64,000 nucleotides of DNA from NCBI GenBank assembly GCA_027574665.1, contig CM050657.1, forward strand, positions 17,289,700 to 17,353,699, given 5' to 3'. Made by a program: the position numbers and the translations under genes. The notes below the pieces were generated by a model. That model saw nothing but the letters and a program-made list of their open reading frames with translations, did not search any database and was not told where the DNA came from. The DNA comes from Rhynochetos jubatus. Taxonomy: Eukaryota > Chordata > Aves > Eurypygiformes > Rhynochetidae. Below are positions 1-12,900 of the stretch, piece by piece; position 1 is the stretch's first letter, and every line of letters begins with the position of its first letter.

Positions 1-1799
1 GGTTCTTGTGTTTCCTCAGCCCTCTGAGGTACTGCGTCAGTACCTCAGACTCGCGCTGGAGTTGGGCACGCTTGCATTCTGGGTATATTTTGTGAGAAAG
101 TGATGTCTCCTCAGTTAGAAAAGCTAAACCAAAATAAGCTCTCTGTTGTCCTAGCTGGTGACATTTAGTAAGTCTGCTGCAAGGTGCCAAATTTCAGAGT
201 ATTACAGCAGGGATGTTCACACTTCAGATTTAGATGTTCCAGAATAGAAGTAAGACATAAATAATCTAATTAAGAAAATAACTATTAAAAGGCCATGTGA
301 ATTTGGCACCTGGAATACTTATACATGGTTTAAATCCCACAAGGGTGCCTCTCATAGGATCCTAATGCCTGTGGATACTGCACCACTGTTTTCATAGTGC
401 ACTTTTCCATTCTGGGATTTGGCAGCACTGGTTGTTCCCTGCTGTCCCCAATGCCCACCAAGAGGTGATATTTTTCTGCTGGAAAGAGAATCAACCTCAG
501 AAACAGGGTAGGTTTGCTTGATCACTGAATTTCACTACCATGTGTTTCTCATTCATTTGAGCTGCCTACAGGAACTTGGGTTCCTTTGGCAGGGGATAAA
601 CACGATGGCAGAGAAAGAAACAGCACAGGGTAACATCCCCACTGAAACCTGACCTCTCTTTGGGCTGGCAGGAGCTGTCAAAAATTGCATTTGCTGTGGT
701 AACGCTTCAGCAGGGGGTTAACTGTGCCAGTGATGAGATGGCTAAGTCCCTTTAAAATTTTTGTTTTACCTCACTCCACACAATTACTCGAGTTGTTTTG
801 CTGTCCCACAGATCTCTCCCTTAATGTCAACAAAATGATTATAGACTGCAACAGCATCAAGATGTTTCACCCACAGGAAGGCTGGTGACATGTTCATGGT
901 GCAGCGTGCTGAAAGCAGCGTTTGATGTGTAAATGTCAGGAACAATCAGCTTTCCTGTCACCACAACCAAACCGCATAAATACGGGCGTCAAAGATGCCA
1001 CGCGCAGCATGACCAAAGAGCTGCTTTATCACAGGCCACATAAATCATCATGTAAACAGCTGACATTGGTGTCAGTAACGGTGTGAAAATACCCGTGTGA
1101 AATCACCACAGCTCTTTGCTGGTGATACTGGGCACTGTTTGTGAATTGCAATAGGCAGCATCTTCCTTGGGCATCAGTGACTGAGCTGGTGGCGGGGAGA
1201 AGGACAAGGAGTGATTGACGATGGCAATACTGAACACAGGTCAAACCTCTCTGCTTGAAGGGAAATGAATTTTAGGGGATGAAAATGCACCCTGAGAGCC
1301 ACCTGGGCTATGTAGAAATGGGTCACGGTGGCTCCGGGGGCTTCACCTCTGTACCTCCCTTCCTGGCCAAACCTGCAGGATATGGCTTTGTAATGACAAT
1401 GAGCACCTGCAGCCCAGGGCACCAGGCAATGAATCCCTGTGTCCCCACTTGGTGACACCAAGGGAACTGCCGATGGGCCCGTGCAGCAGAGCGGTGGGGT
1501 ACTGTGGGGCAGGGGTCCTCAGATCCACACTGGCACTGGGGGCAAGTTACGCTTTCTATCGGCAGAGGGGTGGTCGAACAAAAGTTGCTGTTGGTCCACT
1601 AAAGATTCTGTGACTGATGCCAAGGGTGCCCGGATTCGCTGATGGTGGTTTCTGCAGATCCCAACGGATTGATCAAAACCACCTTTTTGCAAATAAACCT
1701 TTATGAATATCCTGTTGCATCAGCATTCCTCATTTCTTGGTAATAGAAGCTATAAAAGTCTGATGAAACAAGCCAGATCTGAAGGCAGAAAATATTGAA
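1..1799. other. Downstream flank of KCNMB2, no gene seen
   Basis: No coding exon, RNA gene or clear repeat recognised. Short frames at 1029-1642 overlap each other on both strands with no family resemblance and are taken as chance. A strong hairpin occupies 23-49. In mammals the next gene downstream of KCNMB2 is ZMAT3, but none of it is recognisable here. Confidence 0.5.
23..49. repeat. Near-perfect palindrome, 12-bp stem with 3-nt loop
   Basis: Arms 23-34 (TCTGAGGTACTG) and 38-49 (CAGTACCTCAGA) are exact reverse complements around the loop CGT. It may be a chance palindrome, a remnant of a small inverted-repeat element or a transcribed hairpin. The window edge prevents checking what lies further left. 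Confidence 0.8.
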
Positions 1800-1823
1800 A
1801 TCTGGAAGATTTAATTTAATATT

Positions 1824-1877
1824 TTTATTACATATTTTTGGAACCCTCATTATACCCCCACCCTCCAGGAATTTATT
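1824..1877 (-). terminator. KCNMB2: Candidate poly(A) signals for KCNMB2
   Basis: Two AATAAA hexamers on the minus strand (complement of 1872-1877 and 1824-1829) lie in an AT-rich stretch that also has ATTAAA complements at 1810-1820. The cluster and its distance from the stop codon make this the most likely 3' end. Cleavage would fall near 1795-1860. Confidence 0.4.
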
Positions 1878-1942
1878 TAACTAAGGAAAATTATACTACT
1901 GATTACAAGATTGCAGGTTCATTTTCACTGCTGAGAACTCTA

Positions 1943-1958
1943 TTTTTTTTTTTTTTTT
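1943..1958 (+). repeat. T16 homopolymer
   Basis: A run of 16 T followed directly by ACAG, so on the plus strand it resembles a strong splice acceptor. It lies inside the candidate KCNMB2 3' UTR (opposite strand). Confidence 0.9.
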
Positions 1959-3309
1959 ACAGCTCATGTTACACTTGCATGACTTGTAAAGTTTTGTAAC
2001 ATCTTGAAATTTTTAATGCTGTGTTACTGAAAGGTAGTTATATATAGATGAACTAGGCAGGACGCTTGCTTTGCAGTCTTTGAGGGGGGAAAAAAGTCAG
2101 CTCCTTGGTTTGAATAGGCCTGCAAATGGTTTCTTTGAGCTACTGGGTAGTGAGTTCACGCAGGGGGCTCACAGGAGCTGCCTTGTGTTTGTCCTTCAGG
2201 CTGAGTGCAAAGTGAGAAACTGTGAGAGGTGTCTTTAAAACATCAGAAGGGGAATAAAAATAAATTATGCAGAAATCGTGACCATAGTGTGCACAAAATG
2301 ATACTGGCAAGGTCCCTGTGGTAAATATTTGACAGATATGACAACATCTTAGTCAGAATCTGTTTTTCCAATAAATCATTGCACCTGGGCCTTTAAAATC
2401 ATAATTCATGTCAGCCAGCACTGCATACTGAGTTACAGTCAGGAGAGATTTCCAGATGTATTATGATGATTATCTAACAATTCAGTTAATAGAGCCGTAG
2501 AATTGGATGAGATCTCTGTCAATTCCGATTGTCACAGCAACAGGGACCTTTGACTGAAACAACATCATGAATATTGGATAAGATCCTGCAGTGCTGCTCC
2601 TCCATGTTACGATATTATCCGAGGATGAAGGTTATAAATACATGAGTTACACTGTTCACTTACCAGTTGGTAAAAACAAAGAACACCCCCCACCCCCCAA
2701 TCAAGTTCCAATACACAACTAGATATAATATAACTTTTTCTTTATATATCTGTATACATATCAGGTAAAAAAATCTAAAATAGTTGGAAGTAAAAAATGA
2801 AAAAATAGCTGATTGTGTTATTTTTCTCTTTACAGTGATATGGTAGCAAATACAGGACAAATGAGTAATAAACCTTTACGTAAGGAGTTCTGGTCCCATC
2901 TCCATCAATAGGGCTCAGACTACAGTAGAAAATGGAACAAGGTGATTTTTGGTTTTTGGCTACAACTTCTGCAAGTGACAAAGATGATGTTGATAAGACA
3001 GAATGAAATTCTAGCACTAAATAAAATAAAATACCAGTGTTTTGCAAAAGACCTGAAACACCATAGAGTAAAACTTACTTCCGAACTGGGGGAGCAAACA
3101 CAAAGCATCACCAAGTCCTACTTAGGCTGAAAATACTGTATGCTTATCCTGGACTCAAAATAGGTCCCTTTTCTGCCACCTTGCCGTAACAAAAAAAATC
3201 CTGTCAGTGCCTTTTTCTCCCCCCCTGCAGCCAACAATAAAAGTAAGGTCGCAAACTCGTTGAATGGACTGAGCTGGACGTGAGACCTCGGTGATGCGCA
3301 AGTGGTTGG

Positions 3310-3325
3310 CCGCCGTGTCCGGCGG
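3310..3325. repeat. GC-only hairpin in the candidate 3' UTR
   Basis: CCGCCG (3310-3315) pairs with CGGCGG (3320-3325) around a TGTC loop. It stands about 340 nt past the KCNMB2 stop codon in a small CpG-rich patch (about 3275-3330) within otherwise AT-rich sequence. Confidence 0.7.
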
Positions 3326-3664
3326 TGAATTTTCCCCAGAATCCTTTACATTGAAAATGTCAATTGACTAAGCTTGGCAAATGGTCACACTGAGCCCTAT
3401 TTTGGCTGTAGAAAATAAAGAAGTACTAGTCGCAGCATAAAACAAGATCATATAGACGGTCAACACAAAACAGTATTTTTTCAGTTGTCTGCATAATAAT
3501 AACATCATGTTTGCATATAGAACAGCTTCTGCATTATTGCTCTACTTATAAGAATATAGTAAGGAACTGATAACAGACTTGCACGTTACAAACTTAAGGT
3601 TCTTTGGTGAAGAATGAGAAAACAGTATTTTAGCTGTAATTAAACCTCAGAGATGTTTTCGGTT

Positions 3665-3949
3665 TTATCTGTTGATCCTTTGGATTCTCTCACAGAGGAG
3701 GGAAAGGTATTGAGTCAGCTTTACCATCGCGACGATGGCGACCCCGCCGATCATCACGCAGGTGGGCCAGAAAAGGGAGTGGAACAGCACGTTGGAGCTG
3801 TACAGTTTGGTTAATATCACATTCTTCTGAATGCCTTCGGGATCGTAGAAACAGGAGAAGCGTTGGTACTTTTTGAAGTTTTCCATCACGACGTTCACCA
3901 GTGACATCGATTCCTCGTAATTCTTGCCACACTTGGGTATGTATGAACA
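3665..3949 (-). CDS. KCNMB2: KCNMB2 coding exon 4 (loop end, second membrane segment, C terminus, stop)
   Basis: Last coding exon, 94 codons plus TAA, after the acceptor gtctttccag. It begins CSYIPKCGKNYEESM and contains LTKLYSSNVLFHSLFWPTC leading into the second membrane segment (about residues 195-217, GGVAIVAMVKLTQ). It ends SLLCERIQRINR, as in the mammalian protein. The upstream in-frame ATG at 3997 belongs to the intron and is not a real start. Confidence 0.97.
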   Translation of the reverse strand, partial: CSYIPKCGKNYEESMSLVNVVMENFKKYQRFSCFYDPEGIQKNVILTKLYSSNVLFHSLFWPTCVMIGGVAIVAMVKLTQYLSLLCERIQRINR

Positions 3950-6900
3950 CTGGAAAGACATTAGAGGGAGAAAAATGCATTTCCAAACCAGATACAACGT
4001 CTGTTTTCACGTGGCAGGCAGGAAAATCTCAAGATGATTATGCTTTTCATAATAAGAGTGGAATACTATTAGGCTAATAATAAATACATCAGACAAAACT
4101 CAATATTTTGCACATCTACAGAATTTCCCATTGGAGAACCTCCAAGTGCTGTACAAACATTAATGCTTTAATCTGCAATGGCCTCGTGAGATAGGTGAAT
4201 ATATTATTATTGCTAATTTACACGTGCAAAAATGAAGCTGATGAAGTACCTCTTCATCTTAAGTGGCATGCATATGCTCGCAGTTAGATGGGTAATTGAC
4301 TCTGTAAATAAGAATCTGGTAGTTCAGATCTCACTTGGATCAGATCAGAGTGATCATAGTGGCCACAGGAATCCATTCACAGAGGAGAAGGCTGATGAGA
4401 CCTTTGTACAAATTTCCCTTGGGGTTAATGCCCCAATTAGGCACAAATAGATAGTCCAGGAGAAAATGCTTTCTTTCCTACTGACAATGCAGGAGACTTT
4501 GATTTAACCTCTAGCTGGAGATCAGCCTGGTTACCAGGATGGCTTTTTTTTTGGCTCTTGACCCCAGCCTAAGTCCAACAGTTCTTTACCTCTGAAGATG
4601 CTGTTTGAATTTCAGTCTCTGTCACAAAGAAAAGATTTGTGGGTGGCTCTATCTAATGCAGTTTCAATCTAGCATTCCCAAAGAATACTAAAACCAAGTT
4701 AATTAAAAAAACCTAGCATATGCAGTCCACACATTGCAGATATTCCATGAGATGTACAGGGTGGTGGTCCCAGGCTGGGCTGATCATTCCCCTAGTGTGG
4801 GCTGGTGAGGTGGTGGGCAGCCACACAATGACTGAGGCCACACCTGCATTTGCTGCTGCTTTGGAAGAGGATTGATGGGAACCACCCAGGGCCCCTCACT
4901 CCCTCTGCTCTTCTAGACACCCCACACATGAAGGTTTTCTACACCTGCACAGGATTTTGATAAAATTCCCTACTTAGGCAAGAACTGCTTCAGGACAGGG
5001 GAAATCTGCTGCTTAACTAACTTCTTGAACATGCATGGGGATACCCAGCAGGTCATTCTTCCCTGGCAATTATGGGGTGATTGTGGGTCTCTGCTGTGTT
5101 CCCTGCCTGTGCTGCTGAGCCTGCTTATCCTGGATGAGCACCTAAAGTATTTCCAGATAATTTAATGAAAGTGACTTTTGCAAAGGAAAAAGATGTTTTG
5201 ATTAAAATAACATGGCCCATGCCTTTGGATTATTATTGGTTTAATGTATATACTTTATAAATGTCCCTCAGTTCTTTCATGAGTATGCTGTGACTTTTCA
5301 TAATGTAATGTGACAAATCTCTTGCCCTAATAATGATCAAAGGATTAACCTTGTAACAGGATTTGATTGATTCATTGGCAAGTTTATTAGCACAGAATAT
5401 GATTTGAAGTGCAGCAGAAAGATTGTCTGGTGTTAGCAGACTGGAGCATTAAGGGTAAAGCATGGCAGCACTGCCATTATGAATATTTCATAGGGCTCTA
5501 GAAATTAGAGATGGAAAATATCAGAATAGTAATATCTCATCTGTCTTCTTGCTGGTGCAGGTCTGCTCCCTCCAAGATACTCTCTTGCACTCTGACCAGC
5601 TTTGTCTTAAATGTCCAAAGCCACAAGCCTTGTTCCAGTGCCTATGACTCATAATGTAATAATTAGGGGAAATCTCTCAGTGAAGTGTACCTCATTTTCT
5701 TTTACTAAATTATGTGCTATCACTGTCATAACAGCAGTACTTCCAGCTCAGACTTTTTTCTTGTTTTTTATTTTTTCTTGCAACTTTGGTACTCTACATC
5801 TCTGAGGTATCCTGGAGGAGGAGATTAAATGAGGATGTGGCTACTCTTGCCAAAGTCCAGCCCTTCCCCCTTGATAGAAAACAGCAGGCGTATAAAAGCC
5901 CAAATGGTGACAGATTCCTGGACTCAGTCTGCAGAAATGTCCCAAGAGTGCAAGTGGGGGGGAGGTCTGGCTTCCTGCAAGTCCAAGTAGCTTCCAAGCA
6001 TTTTCAAAGGAAACCTGATGCACCTTCCACTAGCCCAGGTTGCTCCAAGCCTCATCCAGCCTGGCCTTGAACACTTCCAGGGATGGGGCATCCACAGCTT
6101 CTCTGGGCAACCTGTACTCACCATGCGCTCTCCAAGACATGGGTGCCCTTTACTCCATGTGCTGTCTGCCTTGCTCCACTTCTCCTGAGCTCCTGGAGGC
6201 ACTTTGGCCTCAGCTTTGAAGAGCTCCTCGGCACAAGGGGACTCTCTGTGTGCATGAAGTTGAGGGGTACTCCTGCCCTCCTTCCATGTCTTGGCTTCCC
6301 TAGTGATATCCCAGGGATCTGCCATGCTGGTGTTTGCTGTGTGGCATAGGTCATTGGTGAACAAGTAGGTAGACAGGGATAATGGGATGCTTCTGAGTGT
6401 TTTCTTTGGTTTGATCTTAATTTAGTGTTCTCCAATGCCTGGCAGGGAATTCTATACCCACAATTCCTATGCTGTATTTGTGAATATAGACTAAATCTGC
6501 ATGCTGTTTTATTACACCTCTGCATTGTCCAACACTTGGAAATCTGCAAATCTGACAGTAAACAATGTTTGTCTCTCTCCCTCAAGTGAGGATTCTGTGA
6601 TACCAGGTGAGAGAAGTGGTTCTTGTGTTACTTGGGATCTGATCACAAGAAGGATGTACTAGGCAGTTACAAAGAGAACTTGCTTTGTTTCCAGCTGTAC
6701 TTTCCTAATTTAAAGGACTGGATAGGTAGCCTGTGTGAACTGCCTCTGGACACGCCCAGTCCAATGCCCTGCTCAGTGCAGAGTTGCTCAGGGACTTGTC
6801 AAGTCATGAATATCTCCAAGGGTGGAGGTCACACAACATCCCCAGGAGAGCTGGGGGCAGTTTCATTTAAATCAGTGACGTTGTACTGAAAACACTATTG

Positions 6901-9900
6901 CTGGAAAAGCCCCCAGTTCAGGCTGGGCAGTGAAATACATTACTCATCATATGTCTGCAGTTGGGGTCTGTGTTCATGCTGAGCCTGGAAACTGCGACAA
7001 GATGTGCTGTGGAAATCTTTGTCACAAAGTGGTCAGGACGTCAATTTACTTTGCAGACTGAATTCTCTAGTTCCAGCCCAAAAATGGGTCTGCTGGGAAC
7101 CTCAGCTGAGCATTGCTGCTCCCCCTGCCCCAGACAAACCCCTCCCCGGGCTATAAATATCTGAACCTTCAGCAGAAAACCATGAGATCCCCCCATCATC
7201 TCGGAGTCTCAGGCAGTTATAGGTGGCATAACGGTGATTCTGGAGATTAAAGACTGCTTGTTACCTCACTTATGGAGCATGGTTTAAATTAGCTGTGGCT
7301 CTGATGACATAAAAAATTAAAATGATACAGTATGAGATCAAAACTGGGCCTCTAGAACTGCTTTAACTACCACAGCCCTTCCTCAGGATGACAGCCTGGC
7401 CCTGTGGTGCGGGTGCGATGGGACACGGGCTGATTTACCTCTCCCAGAGGCTGTTACAGCCTTTGACAGCTGAGAAAGGAAAGGGTAGCTGTGAAAGCAC
7501 TTAAGCTGCTATGGTTGCAGTATTGATGAGGGGCTGGGCTTGTCCTAAAGGCTTAGAGAAAAGGATGCACAGTGAGAGCAATGAAAAGCCATTAAAAATC
7601 TCATGCGCTTTTCCGGGAAAGACTCAAGGAACTCGACTGGTATCCATATACTTCCCACTGATTCCTGCTGGAGACTGGCAGCAGCGTGCTGTAGATCTTA
7701 ATATAGCACCTACTCCTTACTGCACCTTGTGGACAGGCAGCTAGGTTAGGCAGCATCTCCTAGGTTAATCAGTATTTAAAATCAAAGTGCATTTTGCTCC
7801 ATCCGGGCTAGCTGGTGGGGAGAGGAGAGAGGTGGGCTCCAGATGCTGCTCTGCATGTGCAGCAGTGCTCGGTGAGGCAGAGAGGTTGGTGGGGATGCTG
7901 CCCTTTCACAGGTGAGTGGTGTTGGCCTCAGAGGGTAAGCACTGTGCTCTGCAACATCCACAGTAATGCCAGGGCTCTGTGAGCCAGGGACAGCTTTTTT
8001 TTTTTTTTTTGTTTTGTTTATTTGGCAAGGAGAAAGATTGGAAATGCAGACCTGAGTAGGTGGATGGAAGGAGAGAGCTAGCACCCAGCTGGAGCATCAC
8101 AAACCAGCCGTGCTTGGGGCTGCTTGTCCTACTTGCATGGGGCCCAGGGGAGAGGGAGAGCCTGTGCAAGGAGCTGAGATGGGGTGTGCTATCTGAGCTT
8201 GGAGTCTCTGCTGATCCCAGTCAGGCACAAGAAGTCAGGTATTTCATAGACATTGCAAACTTCCATTCAAAATTGTGTTTGGATTCAGGTCACATAGCCA
8301 GCAGCACGCCAGGAAAACCTAGGAATCCTCCCGAGAGCAGAGCTTAACCTGTAAAACAACCTTGGGCAGGAAAAGCATTAACTGTGCCTACATTAAATTA
8401 AGAGGAGGCGGTGCCTGGGAGAATTTCAAAGTCCGTTTCAGCAAGCAAAAATCATCAATAACGGAATGCCGAGCTTTATGCTGAATCTCCTGATTTATTT
8501 GAATCCAGTGGAGCACAGAGACTGATCTGATCTCTCTTAATCAAACTGCAGCATGGGGGTCACTAGATTTCACTTCTGCTCCAGCAGAAAGCAGGGTCTG
8601 TCCTGCCGTAGGCTTCGCGAACAGCGAGTGCCTCCCTTCTGCACTGATGCTGAACGGAGGGGAAGATGGGCACTCTTCTTCATTTCATACTTCATATCCA
8701 GAGGATTTCGTCTCTCAGCCACAGGAGCTAATTATCCAGCAGAATAACTGGCCCGGTGCAACCACTCTGTGCTTTGACTAATTTTAATATCGCTTCATCT
8801 TAATATGCAGAAGTAATTTGGTCTACTGAACTGCTGCCATAAATAGAAACACAGTAGGTTATGTTGTCAGCAGCCAGAACCGGGGCTCTGCTGTTACGGG
8901 CTGCGCTTTGCCAAGCGCCTGTAGTTTGGGGATCAGTGACCTTGGATAACAAAGTAGTTAATGCAAATCTGGCACTTGCAAGTCTAATGCATTAGCTGCA
9001 TCCTGGCTCACTGCAGCTTGCTTAGGTACCCAGGTGCTGTGGATATAAAGAAAGGAAATGGGGAGAGGGCTGTTCCTTAGTCCAATTCTGCCTTGCTATG
9101 TGGAGCAGCAAACAGCCACCTGTGATGGGCTGTTGCTTGCCTGCGTGTGATGCACAGCACTGTGTCAGCTGGACAGCTGTGGCTGTGGGCCGGCAAGGAG
9201 ATGCTGTCTGTGCATCTGCTGTGTTCATTATAGCCTCCAGACAGGAGCTGTCTCCTTCCCACCTGGATGGAGTTATGCTGGATTTTGTACTTGCTGAAGC
9301 AGAGAGAGGAATTCTCCTGCAGATTTGTTAAAAAATAATTTTTTGGGTTAATGTCTGGAGTCAGGAAAGCTGTGCAAGAAAGACAGGCTGACTCCTTAGC
9401 TTATACCTGCCCAAGCCCCAGACCTTTTATTTTTATGTTGCTGCTTTTATCTTGGCAGTGTCTGCTCATCGAACTTCCAGCATCTTTGCCCCATCCACAG
9501 GGATAAGTGCTGTGCCTTGACCCCAGTGGCACAGCTGACCTCAGCAGGGATGCTCAGGGCACAGAGTTTGTCACCAGAGATTGAGACGGAGACACGTCTG
9601 CTGTTAGACACGGGGCTCTTGTCTCTCCCCGTTGCCTTGCCTGGCCCCACGGTAATAAGGCCATTTCTATTCTCACCACCGCGGACACTCTATGCACATC
9701 ACTCGGGGTGTTCGCTATCATGCAGAGCCATGCCCGGGTGGGAAGCGACTTGTCCACAGCTCCACAAGAATATCGATGTGACAAGTGCTCAGTGCTAGTC
9801 CGCACCTGTAAAGCACTGGCAAAGAACAGGGAAGGGTCAAGCCCCTGGGAGTACCATCCTGTGCAGGATGAGCTGTGTTCCCTGCATGAGATGGAGCTGG

Positions 9901-12900
9901 AAAACTGCCTGCTCCAGATATGTGAGCGTGATTTGTGCACTGATTTCTGCTTTCTCTGCTCCGTATTTACCACGTAAGCAGGACCTGGAAGCCTTATATT
10001 GCTTTGAAGTGAAGAATGGGTATAACAAGGTGAGCACCCCTCCAGAAACCCATTTAGGAAGAAATTCTATTCCGTGTTCCTACCTCAGAATTAATTTTCA
10101 TTGTTTCCTCAGTGTGGTAGAGCAGAAGCTTCTGGCCAGAAGAGGTGAGATTAACATACACCTGGAGGCAGGGGTACTGAGAGATTTTCCAGCAATCTGG
10201 ACCGCAGCTAAATGAGCAGTTGAAGGATTCTGTGATGGATGCATTGAGAAGTGAGCACTGAGCCTCTTCTGTCCAGACACTAAGTAGGAAAAAAAGAGAC
10301 ATTAGAGCATGGCAAGAATGGGCAATAAGCACTCGACACAGCTCAGCCTTCCCATCAGGGCTATACCAGGGATCATCTTGTAGGAGATGGCACGTGTTGC
10401 AGGGCTTTGAGCAAAGGCTGGATTTTCTCAGGTCACACATCTCAGTGTATTATTCTGTAGTACCTGAAGTTTGTGCTTTGAGCACAAAAATACCTGATTC
10501 ACTTACATCTATGCATAAATGAACACAGAACCAAAACTTTTGCTCTGGAGAAGGTGTATTTGAAACCAAAGGGAATCAGCAGAGATATCATAGAGGAGAA
10601 CTCAGCAGCTTGCTCTGAGAAGAGCATGACACACACATGCAGCTCCACCTGTGGAAAGACTTTTTCTAGTGGCAGCTTCTTGGTTTTCTGTAAATTGTCA
10701 GCTGATGTAATAATTTTGGAGGATTTCAGCTTATCTTCAGTTCCCCAGAAGCTAAAACTAGAATGATGGAGCCCAGGTGTGCACTGGCAATGTTCACTTG
10801 GGGTTCTTGCCTGTACTTATGGCTGTATTTTCCTTAGGGACAAGAGGAGTGGGAAGGGCATGCTGTGCAAGGCCCTTCATGGGCTCGGGGAAAGGTTTCA
10901 CCCCAGGGCTCCTGCTCAGCCCCTCAGCTCACACCCAGCAAGGGTGTCCTGCCCACTGCCATGAATGGGCTGAGGGTCTTCCCACCCCTTGCCAAACCTA
11001 CAAAAGGCCTTACATGGTGAGTGATATCACAGATTCCTGACTAATTCTCTGGGTATTTTACTCTGTCAGTAATTCTGCTTGTATGTTCTACATTTATATT
11101 GTATTATGCTATGATTTCTGTGGGGAAATTAAGTTAAAGGATGGATTTTTTTTTTTTTCCCCTCCCAGGCAGTATTTTCTGGGAGGGTATTGCTGTCTGT
11201 AAAGGAGAATAACCCCTGAGGAGACTTGGCTGTGTGAAGGGAAGTGACAGCAAAGACTCCTGGGTTGTCATCTCCTCACTTTCACCTTTCTGTCTGCTGC
11301 TTTATTCATGGATGGGTGTAATACAGTAACACCTACCTACAACAGACAGGTGAAGATGAAATATTTGATACCTCACAGGTGTTTTGATATCTTCTGGCAA
11401 TTTTCCACATAGTTTGTAATATAAATAATCTCTTTCCACATGAGCAATTTTGACCTTAGCAGCCTCTGCAACTGACCCTGATATTGCCGAAAGGTCTGGG
11501 AGAGCAATTTGGAAAAGCAAATGCTCTTTGATACTTAACAGGTCTTGATCTCTGTTTTCAAAATCTAAACCTTGCTTGGATGTAAAGGGACAAACACACA
11601 AATAAGATGCTGCAAATCAGTACAGTTCATCCTCAGGCGTTGATGCTTTTTCCTTGTTGTTGCAGGGTCAAGAAGGAATATTTTCCTGCAGGTATACTGA
11701 TATAATTGAGGATGCTCCTGCCAGTTAAGTGTAGGCTTTTAATTTCACATGTCTAAAGAAGCAGCCTGTGCCAGGTATTGGCTGCTGCCTCGGGGTGGTT
11801 TTGGGCATGACAAACTAATGTTTTGATCCCCAATTACACATTTTTCATTCTCCTAACTCCACTGATCAGGGCAGAAAAAACATTGTTGACAGTCTTATTA
11901 CAGTCTGGGCTGGATTTTAAATAGGGATGGTGGTTGAAAACCGTTTTCAAACGCTGCTAATGAATCACGGACCAAACTTTCTGCTCTGTGGCAGAGAAAG
12001 AAGCCAGAGAAGGCCTCAGAAAAATTAAGTGCAGTGCAGTAATGATGAAAGATGATCTTTCACTTTCAGCAAATTACTGTATTTCAGGTGGATTTCACTT
12101 GTTAAAATGAAAGTAATAACGTACATGGAAAACTACATGCTACAAAGCAGCTTGATCTCTTTCCCAAATGAATTCTCCATTCTTCATTTGAAAGTGTGGG
12201 TTTTTTCCAGAGGCTGCTAAATATTTGTGCTCTTTTCTCCTGAGTTTGACTCAGCTTTGCAGCAACAGCCCCTGAGAGGCTTACAGGGTAGAGCAGAATG
12301 CTGACCAGCTGATAGGGATATTATACTGGTGTTAAACTGTGGCAAGTCTAAAGCCTATGGGTCAAGATATCCTCAAGCAGGGTTCTAATTCTTCCCTCAC
12401 TTATGCTGCTATTACTCAACTTGCTTTCGCTGTAATTATGTCAATTTTATACTGGGGCAAGGAAGTGGAAAATCAGGTCTGTGTTGACCAAAGGAAAAAT
12501 TATAAAACTTCAATTAAAAGAGTCAAAAGAATAAGCCACAAGAAGTCAGCTGGAGCAGAGAGTGTGAGATCCAGCTTAACCATCATGAAATTACCTTTGC
12601 ATGTAAGACCGCAGCAGGGTGATTCCCAGGAGGAAGTACATCATGATAGAGCACACCATCATGGCCAGCCCGAGGAGTATGGCCCGGTCTTCTCCAGCTT
12701 TAAGGGCTGTGACTGTTTTCCTTTTGTCCAGTAGGTCGTGATCCCTGATTTTTTGGTAAATATTTCTGAGGTTGAAAATAATACATTCTTATGTGAAGTT
12801 CATATTTAATCAATGAACCCTCTGCAGGATGGGTGGTTCTACCACCATACCCATCTCATTAGAGAGAAAGGCTTAAGGGTCCTCGGGTGTCCTTTTTCAT

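Larger units (their letters stand above)
1800..3664 (-). other. KCNMB2: Candidate KCNMB2 3' UTR
   Basis: On the minus strand after the TAA at 3665-3667 I found no AATAAA in the first 1.7 kb. The first two are at 1877-1872 and 1829-1824. The 3' UTR would then be about 1.8 kb. It contains a GC-only hairpin at 3310-3325. Open frames inside it (2660-3130, both strands) are short and AT-rich and look like chance. The true end could differ if a variant poly(A) signal is used. Confidence 0.45.
3950..10083 (-). other. KCNMB2: KCNMB2 intron between coding exons 3 and 4
   Basis: Intron of 6.1 kb with GT (GTAGGA) and AG (ttccag) ends. It contains a CR1 LINE tail at about 6018-6118, a T16 tract at 7995-8010 and a plus-strand TATA-like site at 7152-7159. 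Many short open frames are present, none resembling a known family. The frames of 146 and 155 codons at 5924-6585 read partly through the CR1 copy and are not genes. Confidence 0.9.

Noticed and set aside
5888-5900. TATAAAAG sequence as a promoter
   Set aside because: Isolated motif with no GC-rich context or exon-like sequence downstream.
5924-6585. Minus-strand frames of 146 and 155 codons
   Set aside because: The first reads through the CR1 fragment; the second lies beside it and has no recognisable domain.
12339-12734. 131-codon plus-strand frame
   Set aside because: Antisense shadow of KCNMB2 coding exon 2.
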